From Dehalococcoidia bacterium (GTDB taxonomy: Bacteria > Chloroflexota > Dehalococcoidia > Bin125): a stretch of 64,000 bases of DNA. Location: contig JAJDWB010000019.1 of the NCBI GenBank assembly GCA_022825855.1, positions 248,001-312,000 of the forward strand, in the 5' to 3' direction. The notes beneath the pieces are model-generated. The model searched no databases. It was not told the DNA's origin and saw only the letters and a list, made by a program, of their open reading frames with translations. This document shows positions 45,841 to 55,048 of the stretch, piece by piece. Made by a program: the position numbers and the translations under genes. Each line of letters opens with the position of its first letter. Positions within the stretch are counted from its first letter, which is position 1.

Positions 45841-48408
45841 TCAGCGCTCGCTCCGCGCCAGCACCCGCCGCGACCGTCCCCCGTCCGACTCCTCGATCAC
45901 CCCAGCTGCCGCCAACTGCTCAATCAACCGCTCCGCCCGCGGCCGACCAATCCGCATCCGCCGCTGCAGCAGCATCGCCGACACCCGCTCATACTCCCGA
46001 GCCAACTCCGTCGCCTCCCCCAACCGACTGTCCCTCGGTTCCTCGCTCCCCCCTTCCAGGGGGGAGCTGTCGCGGAGCGACTGAGGGGGGTCCGCCTCAG
46101 TGACGATGTCAGCCTCCAGCGCCGACTCCAGCGTCGAAGTCAGCGTCTGCAACTCCGCCTGCGCCGCCCGAGCCTCCGCTTCGACCGCCGCCGCCGGCGA
46201 CTCCGCCGACAGCTCCTCCAGCATCTCGTCCAGCGAACTGCGGTCGGTCCCCGACTGCGACGGCGCCGTCCACGAGTCCAACATCCGCTCAATCTCGGCG
46301 TCCGAGACGAACGCGCCCTGCACCCGCCGCGGCTTGATCGTGTCCGAGGACATGAACAACATGTCGCCCCGGCCCATCAGCTTCTCCGCCCCGGCCCGGT
46401 CCATGATCACCCGCGCATCCGTCTGCGACGTCGTCGCGAACGCGATCCGCGTCGGGAAGTTCGCCTTGATCAGTCCGGTCACCACGTCGACCGACGGCCG
46501 CTGCGTCGCCACGACCAGGTGAATCCCCACCGCCCGCGCCAGTTGCGCCAGCCTCACCAACTGCCCTTCCACGTCCGCCGCCGCCGCCATCATCATGTCG
46601 GCCAACTCGTCCAGCACCACCACCCAGTACGGCATCCGTCTCGGGATGCCCTCCAGTTGATTGAAGGCGATGATGTTGCGCGCCTGGTGCTCCTCAAGCT
46701 GCCGGTAGCGCCGATCCATCTCCGCCACCACCACCCCCAGCACCGAGACCACCTCGTCCGGCTCGGTCACCACGTGCGAAAAGGCCAGGTGCGGCGCGCG
46801 CCCGTAGTTGGTCAGCTCGACCCGCTTCGGGTCGACCAGGATCAGCCGCACCTCCTCCGGCGACTTCTGCATCAAGAGCGACGAGATGATCGTGTTGATG
46901 CAGACCGACTTGCCCGACCCGGTCGCGCCGGCAATCAGCACATGCGGCATCTGCGTCAAGTCGACAACCACGGGATTGCCGCGCACGTCGCGTCCCAGCG
47001 CAATCGGCAATCCCTCCGTCTGCGCCATCGACGCAAACGCCTCCGACTCGATCAGCCCCCGCAGGGCCACCACGCGGCGGTCCGCGTTGGGCACCTCGAC
47101 CCCCACAATCGGTTGCCCCGGAACCGGCGCCTCGATTCGGATCGAGGGCGCAGCCAGCGCCAGCGCCAGATCGTCCGCCAGCCGCGTGATCCGGTTGACC
47201 CGCACCCGCGTCCGCGAGACCTCCTCGGTCTGCATCACCTGCTGACCGTGCTCGTCCAGCAGCGGAGCGCCCGACTCGTCCTTAGCCGGCGTCAGCCGGG
47301 TCTTCACTTCCCAGCCCGGTTCGACCCCGAATTGCGTAATCGAGGGACCTTCGTTGATCTGCGTCACCTTGGCGTCCACGCCGAACGATCCCAGCGTCTC
47401 GATGATGATCTGCGCCTGCGCCTCCGCGCCCGAGCGCAGCGTCATCGCCGGGTCCTCGTCCAGCAACTCAATCGGCGGCAGCCGCCAGCCGTCCGTGGCC
47501 GTGCGGTCCAGCGTCCGCAGCGTCGAAGGCGGCTTCGGCGGCGACGCCGGCTCTGCCGCCTTCGGTTCTTCCGCGGGTTCCTGCGTCAACGGCGGCCAGG
47601 CTTCCTCTTGCTGGACCGGCAGCCGCTCAAACGTCGGCGTATCGCCCCGGGGACCTGGCCCTGACCCCGGCTCTCGCAGCGTCGAATGCTGCGGAGGATC
47701 ACCGTCGCGCCGGGCCGCCCACAGCGTCGCGAACGCCTCCCGAACCTCACGGACGGCCCCGACCAGCAACAGCCAGAACTGGACCAGGAGCCAGACCAAC
47801 CCGCTCCACAGCCACCGACCCAGCGAGGCGAGCACCAGCGGACCCTTCTCCCGAATCTCACGGCCAAGCTTCTGCAAGCCGTCCGCAATCGCCCGCCTCG
47901 CAGCGCGTAACAACTCCCGACTCGTGCCCGGCGCAATCAGTACGAACGAGACCATCAACACGATCACGATCACGAGCCAGCCGACCGGCGAATCCAGCCA
48001 ACCTCCTACACGACCACCGGCCCCGTAGCGGGCCAGCGACACGCCGCCCAGCGACTGCTCCAGCGAGATCGCTCCAGCCACGCCCCACAGTGCAATCAGG
48101 GCCAGCCCCCCGCCGACGCTGCGCCGCATCAACCGCCGATCCCGGCGCACCGCCTGACGAGCGCGATCGATGCCCAGCAACGCGCCGGCCAGCGCCAGCG
48201 CGAACGCCACGAGATACGAGCCGCCGCCCAGCCACTCGACCACCGATTGCCGCTGATCCGCCAGCGGCGCCGAGCCGATCGTCACCCAGGCCGCAAAGGC
48301 GACCGCCAGGCCGACCATCGCGATACCGACGGCGTTGCGCTTGTGCGTCGCGATCCAGAGAGACACGCGGTCGGGCAGCGCCCGACGTGTGGAGCTACGT
48401 CTTGCCAT
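45841..48408 (-). CDS. ftsK: DNA translocase FtsK/SpoIIIE
   Basis: 855 residues. Four membrane helices at the N-terminus (about 25-165), a Pro/Glu linker, and the RecA-like motor with Walker A GATGSGKS and Walker B ILVDPKRVE. A C-terminal winged helix (about 790-850, ERVSAMLLQRRMRIGRPRAERLIEQL) reads KOPS-type sites. Pumps DNA through the closing septum. The linker before the winged helix contains a palindromic DNA element in frame (46035-46092). Convergent with the cyclase with a 1-base gap. Confidence 0.95.
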   Translation of the reverse strand: MARRSSTRRALPDRVSLWIATHKRNAVGIAMVGLAVAFAAWVTIGSAPLADQRQSVVEWLGGGSYLVAFALALAGALLGIDRARQAVRRDRRLMRRSVGGGLALIALWGVAGAISLEQSLGGVSLARYGAGGRVGGWLDSPVGWLVIVIVLMVSFVLIAPGTSRELLRAARRAIADGLQKLGREIREKGPLVLASLGRWLWSGLVWLLVQFWLLLVGAVREVREAFATLWAARRDGDPPQHSTLREPGSGPGPRGDTPTFERLPVQQEEAWPPLTQEPAEEPKAAEPASPPKPPSTLRTLDRTATDGWRLPPIELLDEDPAMTLRSGAEAQAQIIIETLGSFGVDAKVTQINEGPSITQFGVEPGWEVKTRLTPAKDESGAPLLDEHGQQVMQTEEVSRTRVRVNRITRLADDLALALAAPSIRIEAPVPGQPIVGVEVPNADRRVVALRGLIESEAFASMAQTEGLPIALGRDVRGNPVVVDLTQMPHVLIAGATGSGKSVCINTIISSLLMQKSPEEVRLILVDPKRVELTNYGRAPHLAFSHVVTEPDEVVSVLGVVVAEMDRRYRQLEEHQARNIIAFNQLEGIPRRMPYWVVVLDELADMMMAAAADVEGQLVRLAQLARAVGIHLVVATQRPSVDVVTGLIKANFPTRIAFATTSQTDARVIMDRAGAEKLMGRGDMLFMSSDTIKPRRVQGAFVSDAEIERMLDSWTAPSQSGTDRSSLDEMLEELSAESPAAAVEAEARAAQAELQTLTSTLESALEADIVTEADPPQSLRDSSPLEGGSEEPRDSRLGEATELAREYERVSAMLLQRRMRIGRPRAERLIEQLAAAGVIEESDGGRSRRVLARSER
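46035..46092 (-). repeat. Palindromic element inside ftsK
   Basis: A CTCCCCCC/GGGGGGAG stem with a short loop, followed by GCTGTCGCGGAGCGAC and AGGGGGG. It is translated in frame in ftsK as PPQSLRDSSPLEGGSEEP. A different family from the three copies at 42.2, 57.7 and 58.9 kb but the same architecture. Boundaries approximate. Confidence 0.65.
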
Positions 48409-48460
48409 ACACCCGTTGCATCGCCCCGCGTACAGGTCCGACCACAGCGCATCGCGCCAA

Positions 48461-50152
48461 TCAGACCTGCACCGCCACCACTACCACCATAGGACGTTGC
48501 CGCGTCTCACGTCGAAGATAGGCCGATACTTCCTGCTGGACCTGCCGCTTGCGCTTGTCCCAGGTCGTCTGTTTGGTCGCCTTCGGCTTCGATCGCAGCA
48601 CGTCCCGCGCCACCTGAGCCGCGCCCGCACGCAGGCTCTCGGCCGCGTGCATCTCGGCAAATCCCCGCGACGTCACCTCGACCTCCCCCGTCATCGCGCC
48701 GCTCGTCCCGTTCACAGCCACCGCGATCAGGATGAACCCGTCCCCGGCCAGCTTCTGCCGGTCGCGAATGATCGCTCGATCCACGCCGCCCACATTCTCG
48801 CCGTCGACATATACGTACGGCGCCGCAATCTGGTCGACCACCTGCGACCGCTCGCCGGTCAGTTCCAGCACGTCTCCGTCGAGCAGGATGTGCAGGCCGG
48901 TGTCCGGCACGCCCATCGCCTCCGCCAGCCGAGCGTGCATCACCAGGTGCCGATACTCGCCGTGGATCGGCACGAAAGCCTGCGGATCGGTTAGCGAGAT
49001 CACCGTCTTCAGTTCCTCCTGCGCCGCATGACCGCGCACGTGGACATGGTCGTGTCCCGACGTTGTCGACACCACGTCGACCCCGCGCTTGTAGAGGTTG
49101 TTCATCGTGTTGTTCACCGCCGCCTCGTTGCCGGGAATCGGCGACGACGACAGCACCACTGTGTCGCCCGGCTTGAGCGTCACCTCGCGGTGCGATCCGG
49201 TCGCCATCCGCGACAACGCCGCCATTGGCTCGCCTTGCGCGCCCGTGCAGATGATCACCGTGTTCTCGTCGTGGGCCGATCCCAGGTCCGTGATCGGCCG
49301 CAGCCGCCGTTCGTCCGCCGCCACGTAACCCAGGTCGAGCGACATCTCGATGTTCTTCTCCATCGACCGCCCGGTCGCGAACACCACCCGGCCCGACTCC
49401 TCCGCCGCATCGACAATCTGCTGGATGCGCGCAATCTGAGACGCAAAGGTCGCGATGATGACCCGGCCCGGCGCGGTCAGCAGGATCTGTTCCAAGGCTT
49501 CCCCCACCAGCGTCTCCGACGGCGTCACGCCCGACTTGTCGGCATAGGTTGAATCGGAGCACAACAGCCGCACGCCCTCCTGCCCATAGGCGGCGAGCTG
49601 CCGCAGGTCGGTCGGTTCCGACATCACGGGCGTGTGATCGATCTTGAAGTCTCCCGTATGCACTACCAGACCGGCGGGCGTGCGCAGCGCGATCCCGAAC
49701 GCATCGGGAATCGAATGCGCGACCGGGAAAAACTCGGCCGAGATCGTGCCAAAATCGAAGCTCGACCCAGTGCTCGCCTCGATCATGTGCGCGTCGAGGA
49801 TCCCCGACTCCTCCAGCCGCCAGCGGATAAGCCCCAGCGCCAGCGCTGAACCGTAGATCGGAGCCTGCAACTGCGGCAGCAGGAAGCGCAGCGCCCCGAT
49901 GTGATCCTCGTGTCCGTGCGTAATCAGGTACCCGCGCAGCTTTTCGCGCCGTTCGAGCACGTAGGAGGCGTCGGGAATGATGTAATCGACTCCGTGCATT
50001 TCGTCCGACGGAAACAGCAACCCCGCGTCCACCACGACCAGGTCCTCGGCCGTCTCGTAGACCATCATGTTGCGGCCAATTTCGCCCAGCCCACCCAGCG
50101 GCACGACCCGCAACACGCCCTCGCCAACATCCGATACGCCAGCCACGCTCAC
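48461..50152 (-). CDS. rnj: Ribonuclease J
   Basis: Metallo-beta-lactamase/beta-CASP RNase with endo- and 5'-3' exonuclease activity in mRNA turnover and rRNA processing. 563 residues. Start PLGGLGEIGRNM, zinc motif HGHEDHIG (about 79-86), further His/Asp ligands in VHTGDFKID and SGHDHVHVRGHA, and the C-terminal RNase J domain. GTG start; a second GTG six bases on is possible. Between ftsK and the UDG gene on the same strand. Confidence 0.96.
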   Translation of the reverse strand: MSVAGVSDVGEGVLRVVPLGGLGEIGRNMMVYETAEDLVVVDAGLLFPSDEMHGVDYIIPDASYVLERREKLRGYLITHGHEDHIGALRFLLPQLQAPIYGSALALGLIRWRLEESGILDAHMIEASTGSSFDFGTISAEFFPVAHSIPDAFGIALRTPAGLVVHTGDFKIDHTPVMSEPTDLRQLAAYGQEGVRLLCSDSTYADKSGVTPSETLVGEALEQILLTAPGRVIIATFASQIARIQQIVDAAEESGRVVFATGRSMEKNIEMSLDLGYVAADERRLRPITDLGSAHDENTVIICTGAQGEPMAALSRMATGSHREVTLKPGDTVVLSSSPIPGNEAAVNNTMNNLYKRGVDVVSTTSGHDHVHVRGHAAQEELKTVISLTDPQAFVPIHGEYRHLVMHARLAEAMGVPDTGLHILLDGDVLELTGERSQVVDQIAAPYVYVDGENVGGVDRAIIRDRQKLAGDGFILIAVAVNGTSGAMTGEVEVTSRGFAEMHAAESLRAGAAQVARDVLRSKPKATKQTTWDKRKRQVQQEVSAYLRRETRQRPMVVVVAVQV

Positions 50153-50196
50153 CTCAATCTATGCGGGAGTCGATGCGCGAGTGTGCTCATGCATCG

Positions 50197-50835
50197 TTAG
50201 AGCAGCGAACGCTGCGAGTCGCCATCATCGTCGCTCGGACCGTGAGAATGGCCGATCTGGACCTGGGCGATCTCCGGCCGCTCGGCCTGCGCCAGCAGCG
50301 GCTGGATCAGCGCGAAATCCTGGCGCAGTGTGTCCATCAGGTTCGAGTTCCGCAGCGCCGCCGCCGGGTGATAGACCGGCAGGATCAGCCAGGGACCGGC
50401 CTGGAACGGCTGGCCTCGAGCTTCGCCCATCTTCGCGTCGGGCAGGAAGTACTGCGTCGCAAACCTGCCCAGCAGCACGATCAGCTTCGGCCGAATGCCC
50501 TCGATCTGCTCGCGCAGGTAGACCTCGCAGCAACCGATCTCGTCCGGCAACGGGTCGCGATTGTTGGGCGGCCGGCACTTGACCACGTTGGCGACGAATA
50601 CCTGCGGCCGGCTGAAGCCGATCTCGCCCAGCAAATCGTCCAGCAACTGTCCCGCCCGGCCCACGAAGGGCCGCCCCTGCAGATCCTCATTCGCGCCCGG
50701 CCCCTCGCCGATGAACATCAGCTCGGCATCGGGATCGCCGTCCCCCGGCACCGTCAGCGTCCGACCCTCATGCAGCCGGCAAGCCGTGCACCCGGCAATC
50801 TTCGCATTCAACGAGGCCAGCAGTTGAGCATCCAC
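50197..50835 (-). CDS. Family 4 uracil-DNA glycosylase (Fe-S)
   Basis: About 212 residues. Motif A GEGPGANED near 43-51 and motif B HPAAALRN near 155-162 define type 4 UDG. Cysteines in CTACRL, CRPPNN and CCEVY fit the 4Fe-4S cluster. Removes uracil arising from cytosine deamination. TAGACT ends 6 bases before the GTG at 50835, in keeping with the leaderless pattern here; a GTG one codon earlier is possible. Ends 44 bases before RNase J. Confidence 0.92.
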   Translation of the reverse strand: MDAQLLASLNAKIAGCTACRLHEGRTLTVPGDGDPDAELMFIGEGPGANEDLQGRPFVGRAGQLLDDLLGEIGFSRPQVFVANVVKCRPPNNRDPLPDEIGCCEVYLREQIEGIRPKLIVLLGRFATQYFLPDAKMGEARGQPFQAGPWLILPVYHPAAALRNSNLMDTLRQDFALIQPLLAQAERPEIAQVQIGHSHGPSDDDGDSQRSLL

Positions 50836-50844
50836 CACGCCAGT

Positions 50845-51717
50845 CTACGCGGAGGCCTCATCCTCTTCGAGGTCCGACTCGATCACCGGGATCACCGTGC
50901 GATTCTCCACCAGCCGCACCAGCACCACTCCGAGCACGTACAGACCCAGCGTGGGCACCGCCACAAACGTCTGCGTCACCGGGTCAATCGACGGCGTGAT
51001 CAACGCCGCCAACAAGAACGCCCCGATGATCGCCCAGCGCCACATACCCAGCAGCCGCTTCGACGTGACCAACCCAATCGCCCCCAGACCCATCAGAAAG
51101 AGCGGCAGCTCGAACACGATCCCGGTCCAGATCACGAACCGCGTCAGCATGTCGATGTAGTTGTTGATTCGCACCTGCGGATCGGCAATGTCCTGGCCGA
51201 AGTTGAGCAGGAACGACAGCGCCGGCGGCCAGCCGATGAAGAACGCGAACGCGCCGCCGCAGGCAAACGCGATCGTCGCCATGCCCACGATCGGCATCAC
51301 CCACTTCTGTTCCTGGCGCGTGAGTCCCGGATGGATGAAGGCGTAAATCTGATAGACGATCACCGGCATCGCCCCGGCCAGACCCAGCATCAGCGAAATC
51401 TTGATGTACGCGCCGATGAACCCCAGCAGCTCCGTGTAGATCGGTCGGAACTCCGGCAGCGCCTCGCGACCCGGCTCGAGCAGAAAGTCGAGAATCGTCG
51501 AGGCGAAGATCAGCGTGACCACCGTGGTCAGCACCAGCGTCAACACCGCCACCGTCAGCCGCTGGCGAATCTCGATCAGGTGCTCGCCCAGCGTCAGATC
51601 GCCGCCCTCCGGACGATCCGGCGGCAGGTCGTCGCCGTGCTCCGCCGACACCACGTCCAGGTCGGCCGCCTCCGGCGGCTCTGGCAGGTCGGGCGAGGGA
51701 ACAGGTTGAGTGACCAT
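50845..51717 (-). CDS. tatC: Twin-arginine translocase subunit TatC
   Basis: 290 residues with six membrane helices. LGEHLIEIRQRL is the first-loop signature and the conserved Glu of the second periplasmic side is in YAFIHPGLTRQEQKW. A 40-residue acidic, Pro-rich cytoplasmic extension precedes the first helix. Recognises twin-arginine signal peptides. The TatA/B gene is 49 bases upstream, so the export unit is complete at minimum. Confidence 0.95.
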   Translation of the reverse strand: MVTQPVPSPDLPEPPEAADLDVVSAEHGDDLPPDRPEGGDLTLGEHLIEIRQRLTVAVLTLVLTTVVTLIFASTILDFLLEPGREALPEFRPIYTELLGFIGAYIKISLMLGLAGAMPVIVYQIYAFIHPGLTRQEQKWVMPIVGMATIAFACGGAFAFFIGWPPALSFLLNFGQDIADPQVRINNYIDMLTRFVIWTGIVFELPLFLMGLGAIGLVTSKRLLGMWRWAIIGAFLLAALITPSIDPVTQTFVAVPTLGLYVLGVVLVRLVENRTVIPVIESDLEEDEASA

Positions 51718-51766
51718 CAGCGATCAACCAGCCGCTTCGGCGTCGCGCTCATCTCGAATCCGGCCG

Positions 51767-52336
51767 CTATTGTGCGTCGCGCCGGCGGCGGTTGAGCGAG
51801 ATCACGTTCGAGGGCCGGGCCGGCTCCACCGATTCCGCCGCCTCGCCCTCGGCCGTCGCTGCCTCGCCCGCCGCGGCCGCCGCCGTCGCCCGACGCGGAC
51901 GCACCACCGGACGCCGCCGCACTCGCCGCGTCCGCTCTCGTTGGCGCATCTCCGTCTCCGTCACGCCGCCGTCCGACGCCCCGACCGCCGCAGGCTCGCC
52001 CTCCGCTGCGCCGTCGCGTGCCGCCTCGATCGCTTCCTCGGTCATCGTCTCGGCGTCCCGCACCGCCCCGCGCACGTCCTCCTCCGCCTGCTCCAGATCG
52101 GCGCGGATGTCCGCGTCAATCTGCTGCAACTCAAAGCGTTGCTCAATAAACTCCTCGCGCACTTCCTCGAAGTCGGTCAGGTACTCGTCGCGGAAGTCAC
52201 GGGCGTGCTCGCGTAACTCCCGGATCGCCCGTCCGAACTGACCCGCGATCTCGGGCAGCTTGCCCGGACCGAAGATCAGCGCAGCAAGCAGTAGCACCAC
52301 CAGGATTTCGGGTATGCCGACGCCAAAGATGTTCAT
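51767..52336 (-). CDS. tatB: Twin-arginine translocase TatA/TatB-type protein
   Basis: 189 residues: a short N-terminal membrane helix (GIPEILVVLLLAALIFGPG), the FGPGKLPE hinge, an amphipathic helix, and a long charged region with a basic, Ala-rich tail. Length beyond 100 residues and position next to tatC favour a TatB-like role, but single-component TatA systems exist. TACGCT lies 8 bases before the ATG. Confidence 0.85.
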   Translation of the reverse strand: MNIFGVGIPEILVVLLLAALIFGPGKLPEIAGQFGRAIRELREHARDFRDEYLTDFEEVREEFIEQRFELQQIDADIRADLEQAEEDVRGAVRDAETMTEEAIEAARDGAAEGEPAAVGASDGGVTETEMRQRERTRRVRRRPVVRPRRATAAAAAGEAATAEGEAAESVEPARPSNVISLNRRRRDAQ

Positions 52337-52401
52337 CGGCAGTCAGCGTACCCGATTACGGAGGGATCGCCCGCTGGCCGGACTCGCGCTATGTCAGCCC
52401 G

Positions 52402-52421
52402 CCCCGCGCTTTGACGCGGGG
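52402..52421. terminator. GC hairpin downstream of acpP
   Basis: A 7-bp stem, CCCCGCG with CGCGGGG, around a 6-base loop, 36 bases past the acpP stop (minus strand). A second CCCCGCGC lies beside it. No T-run. The phrase resembles palindromic repeats found in GC-rich genomes. Confidence 0.4.
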
Positions 52422-52456
52422 CCTGCCCCGCGCTTGATGCAGGACCTGTCCAGTCC

Positions 52457-52714
52457 CTATTCCTCGGGCACGCCCTTGCCGACCAGGAAGTCGATCGCGT
52501 CCTGTACCGTGCCGATCCCCTCTGCGTCCTCGTCCGAAATCTCCAGGTCCGGCACCTCGTCGCGGAACTCGTCCTCGAACGACATGATCAGCTCGACCAG
52601 GTCCAGCGAGTCCGCGCCCAGGTCGTCAACGAACGACGCCTCCGGCTTCACCTCGTCCGGATCCGCCGAGAGCTGATCGACAATGATGTCCTTGATTCGA
52701 TCAAACAGTGCCAT
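52457..52714 (-). CDS. acpP: Acyl carrier protein
   Basis: 85 residues, strongly acidic. The 4'-phosphopantetheine Ser is Ser36 in [10 protein letters not shown]. Carries growing chains in fatty acid synthesis. An AAGGA ribosome-binding site precedes the ATG. It closes the yceD-rpmF-fabD-nusB-acpP run. fabH, fabG and fabF are not present nearby. Confidence 0.97.
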   Translation of the reverse strand: MALFDRIKDIIVDQLSADPDEVKPEASFVDDLGADSLDLVELIMSFEDEFRDEVPDLEISDEDAEGIGTVQDAIDFLVGKGVPEE

Positions 52715-52729
52715 GCCGCCGTCCTTCTT

Positions 52730-53188
52730 CTACTCCGCAGTCCCAGCCTGCAGACGGTTCCGACTGATCTCGCCCAACACGCCGCTCACGAATCGGCGGC
52801 TGCCGTCGTCGCCGAACCGCTTCGCCAGCGAGACCGCCTGCCGAACCGCGGTGTTCGGGCGTACCGCGCCATTATCGAAGAGCATCTCATACAGCGCAAT
52901 GCGCAGAATCGTCAGATCGACCAGCGCCATCTCATCCATCGGCAGCCGGTCCGCCGTCTCCTCGATGATCCCGTCCAGTTCCTCGCGACGCCCGATCACG
53001 CCCGCGACCAGCCGCGCCGCGCGCTCTGCCCGGTCCCCGGACATTGGCACGACCTCGTGCGATCGCTGCAGCGAAGTCGTCGCGCGCATCACACCGAACT
53101 CGGCCTCGAACAGCGCGCAGAACGCTCTGACCCGGGCGTTGTCCTCTGCGTCGGGACGAATAGGCGCTCGAATCCCGCTAGCCGCCAA
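52730..53188 (-). CDS. nusB: Transcription antitermination factor NusB
   Basis: 152-residue all-helical protein: VRAFCALFEAEFGV at the start, RLPMDEMALVDLTILRIALYEMLF in the middle and NTAVRQAVSLAKRFGDDGSRRFVSGVLGEI at the end are NusB signatures. Binds boxA RNA with S10 for rRNA antitermination. It starts with TTG behind GGGAG and overlaps fabD by 11 bases, an uncommon partner for nusB. Confidence 0.92.
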   Translation of the reverse strand: MAASGIRAPIRPDAEDNARVRAFCALFEAEFGVMRATTSLQRSHEVVPMSGDRAERAARLVAGVIGRREELDGIIEETADRLPMDEMALVDLTILRIALYEMLFDNGAVRPNTAVRQAVSLAKRFGDDGSRRFVSGVLGEISRNRLQAGTAE

Positions 53189-54125
53189 CGCTCTCCCGAT
53201 CGCTGATGTTCACCAGTTCCGGCATCTGCGCCGGCTTGAGCGGACGCAGTGTCGTGCGGACCAACCCGGTCAGCACCTTGCCCGGTCCCATCTCGACGTA
53301 ACGTCCGACCCCCATCTCATGCATCCGCAGCACCGTGTCCCGCCAGCGCACCGGACGCCGGATCTGCGCCGTCAGGTCCGCGCGCACCTCGGCCGCCGAC
53401 CCCAACAACTCGGCCTCGACGTTGCCGACCACCGGCGTCGCCGGATTGGACACCGCCGCCTCCGCGATGATCGGCGCCATCGCTTCGGCCGCGGGTGTCA
53501 TCAATGACGAGTGAAACGCGCCGCCCACGTTCAGCATCACCACCCGCCGCGCGCCGCGCTCCTCGGCCAGCGCCGCCGCCCGCTCAACCGCCGGCACCGT
53601 GCCGCCGACCACGATCTGCCCGGTCGCGTTCAGGTTGCAGACCTCCGCGCCCGTCTCGGCGCAGACCGCCTCGACATCCGCCTCGTCCATCCCCAGCACC
53701 GCCGCCAGTGTGCCCGGATGCTGCTCGCCCGCCGCCTGCATCAGCTCGCCGCGCTTGGCCACCAGCCGTACCGCCTCCGACACCGTCAGCGATCCCGCCG
53801 CAACCAGCGCCGAGTACTCGCCCATGCTGTGCCCGGCCGCGCAGACGGGCGCCCTCTCCAACGCCTCGTGACCCGCAACCGTGGCCGCGCGCCAGGCCGC
53901 CAGGGAGGCAACCAGGATCGCCGGTTGCGTGTTGACCGTCTCCCGCAGGACCTCGTCCGGACCCTCGAAGATCACGCTCGACAGCGAGCGCCCCAGCGCC
54001 TCGTCCGCCTCCTCGAAGATATCCCGCGCCTCGGGGAAGGCGTCGTGCAGGTCGCGGCCCATCCCCACTTCTTGCGCGCCCTGGCCGGGAAACAGCCACG
54101 CCGTCGCGGGACCGCCCTCCGCCAC
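53178..54125 (-). CDS. fabD: Malonyl-CoA:ACP transacylase FabD
   Basis: 315 residues. FPGQGAQEVGMG opens the fold; the nucleophile is Ser100 in GHSMGEYSAL; the catalytic His appears in GGAFHSSLM. Loads malonyl onto ACP. GTG start 1 base after rpmF, with GGAGG of rpmF's own last codons serving as the ribosome-binding site. Overlaps nusB. Confidence 0.96.
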   Translation of the reverse strand: MAEGGPATAWLFPGQGAQEVGMGRDLHDAFPEARDIFEEADEALGRSLSSVIFEGPDEVLRETVNTQPAILVASLAAWRAATVAGHEALERAPVCAAGHSMGEYSALVAAGSLTVSEAVRLVAKRGELMQAAGEQHPGTLAAVLGMDEADVEAVCAETGAEVCNLNATGQIVVGGTVPAVERAAALAEERGARRVVMLNVGGAFHSSLMTPAAEAMAPIIAEAAVSNPATPVVGNVEAELLGSAAEVRADLTAQIRRPVRWRDTVLRMHEMGVGRYVEMGPGKVLTGLVRTTLRPLKPAQMPELVNISDRESVGG

Positions 54126-54126
54126 C

Positions 54127-54309
54127 CTAGTCCTCCAGCTCGATCACATTGCGTCCCCGGTACTGCCCGCAGGCCCAGCAGATGTGGTGCGCCTGGTGCG
54201 TCTCGTTGCAGTCGGCGCAGACGACCAGTTTCGGCCGCTGCACGCGGTGGTGCTGGCGACGCAGCCGCTGGCGGGTCTTCGCATACTTGCGCTTCGGAAG
54301 CGGTGGCAT
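54127..54309 (-). CDS. rpmF: 50S ribosomal protein L32
   Basis: 60 residues: PPLPKRKYAKTRQRLRRQHH and a zinc ribbon (Cys31, Cys34, Cys44, Cys47). The ATG at 54309 has AAGGAG 10 bases upstream; an in-frame extension to 54369 overlaps the yceD gene and is rejected. Zinc-dependent form, like the L31 here. Confidence 0.96.
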   Translation of the reverse strand: MPPLPKRKYAKTRQRLRRQHHRVQRPKLVVCADCNETHQAHHICWACGQYRGRNVIELED

Positions 54310-54349
54310 CTTGCTCGTCTCCTTCTCACGTCGGACCGGCGCTCGCGCC

Positions 54350-54898
54350 TCAGTCCTGCTCGATCTCAAGTTTCAGCGCCGCCAGCGCCGACCAGCGATC
54401 GTCGATCGGCGCCTCCTGCGGCTCGTCGTTCTGCAATCCGGGACAGTCCTCTCCGCAGCGCGGACTCATCGGACGCCCCATCTCCACATATTGTCGCACG
54501 GCCTCCGACAGGTCGATCTGCCCGTCGATCACCGCGAACCCGGCTCGCTCCGGCGGAGGTTCAATCGCGACCCCCAGCGCGGCGTCCGAATCGGGCCAGA
54601 ACTCCTCGTCGAACGACATCTCCAACGGCAACTCCAACTCTTGCAGACAGCCGCCGCACAGATCGCTCACCGTGGTCTCCAGCGACGCCGTCGCCAGGAT
54701 CGACTGATCCGTACGCAACAGTCGCACGCCGCCCGAGACGGCCGATGCCAGCCCGGCGCCCCGCGCCGCATCGATCTCGTACTCCCGCAGCGAGCCGATC
54801 GGCTCTTGCAGCAGGGTCGAAACGTTGATCAGCAGTGAAGTCGTGCGCCGGACCGCGTGCCCCGATGTGCGCGCCGCGATCCCGCTCTCGCTAGTCAT
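54350..54898 (-). CDS. yceD: YceD/DUF177-family protein
   Basis: 182 residues with the DUF177 core (CGGCLQELELPLEMSFDEEF) and a C-terminal CPGLQNDEPQEAPIDDRWSALAALK block. The family has been linked to 23S rRNA accumulation. Directly before rpmF, the usual order. ATG at 54898; a GTG two codons earlier is possible. TAGGCT (54913-54908) lies 9 bases before the ATG. Confidence 0.92.
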   Translation of the reverse strand: MTSESGIAARTSGHAVRRTTSLLINVSTLLQEPIGSLREYEIDAARGAGLASAVSGGVRLLRTDQSILATASLETTVSDLCGGCLQELELPLEMSFDEEFWPDSDAALGVAIEPPPERAGFAVIDGQIDLSEAVRQYVEMGRPMSPRCGEDCPGLQNDEPQEAPIDDRWSALAALKLEIEQD

Positions 54899-54953
54899 GG
54901 CCACCCAAGCCTATCAGCGCCGCAGACCCGTCCTCGCTCCGATCGCGCGCGTG

Positions 54954-54982
54954 TTGGCTATCCCAGTGGTCGGGCATACACT
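54954..54982 (+). promoter_or_regulatory. Promoter of the coiled-coil zinc-ribbon gene
   Basis: TTGGCT (54954-54959), exactly 17 bp, TACACT (54977-54982). The leader would be about 60 bases. It is divergent from the yceD promoter 40 bp away. Confidence 0.6.
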
Positions 54983-55048
54983 CAGTGAAACGGACCACGC
55001 CGGTCCATTTCTCCATACCCAGCCGCCAAACGAAATCGAGCCGCCGCC

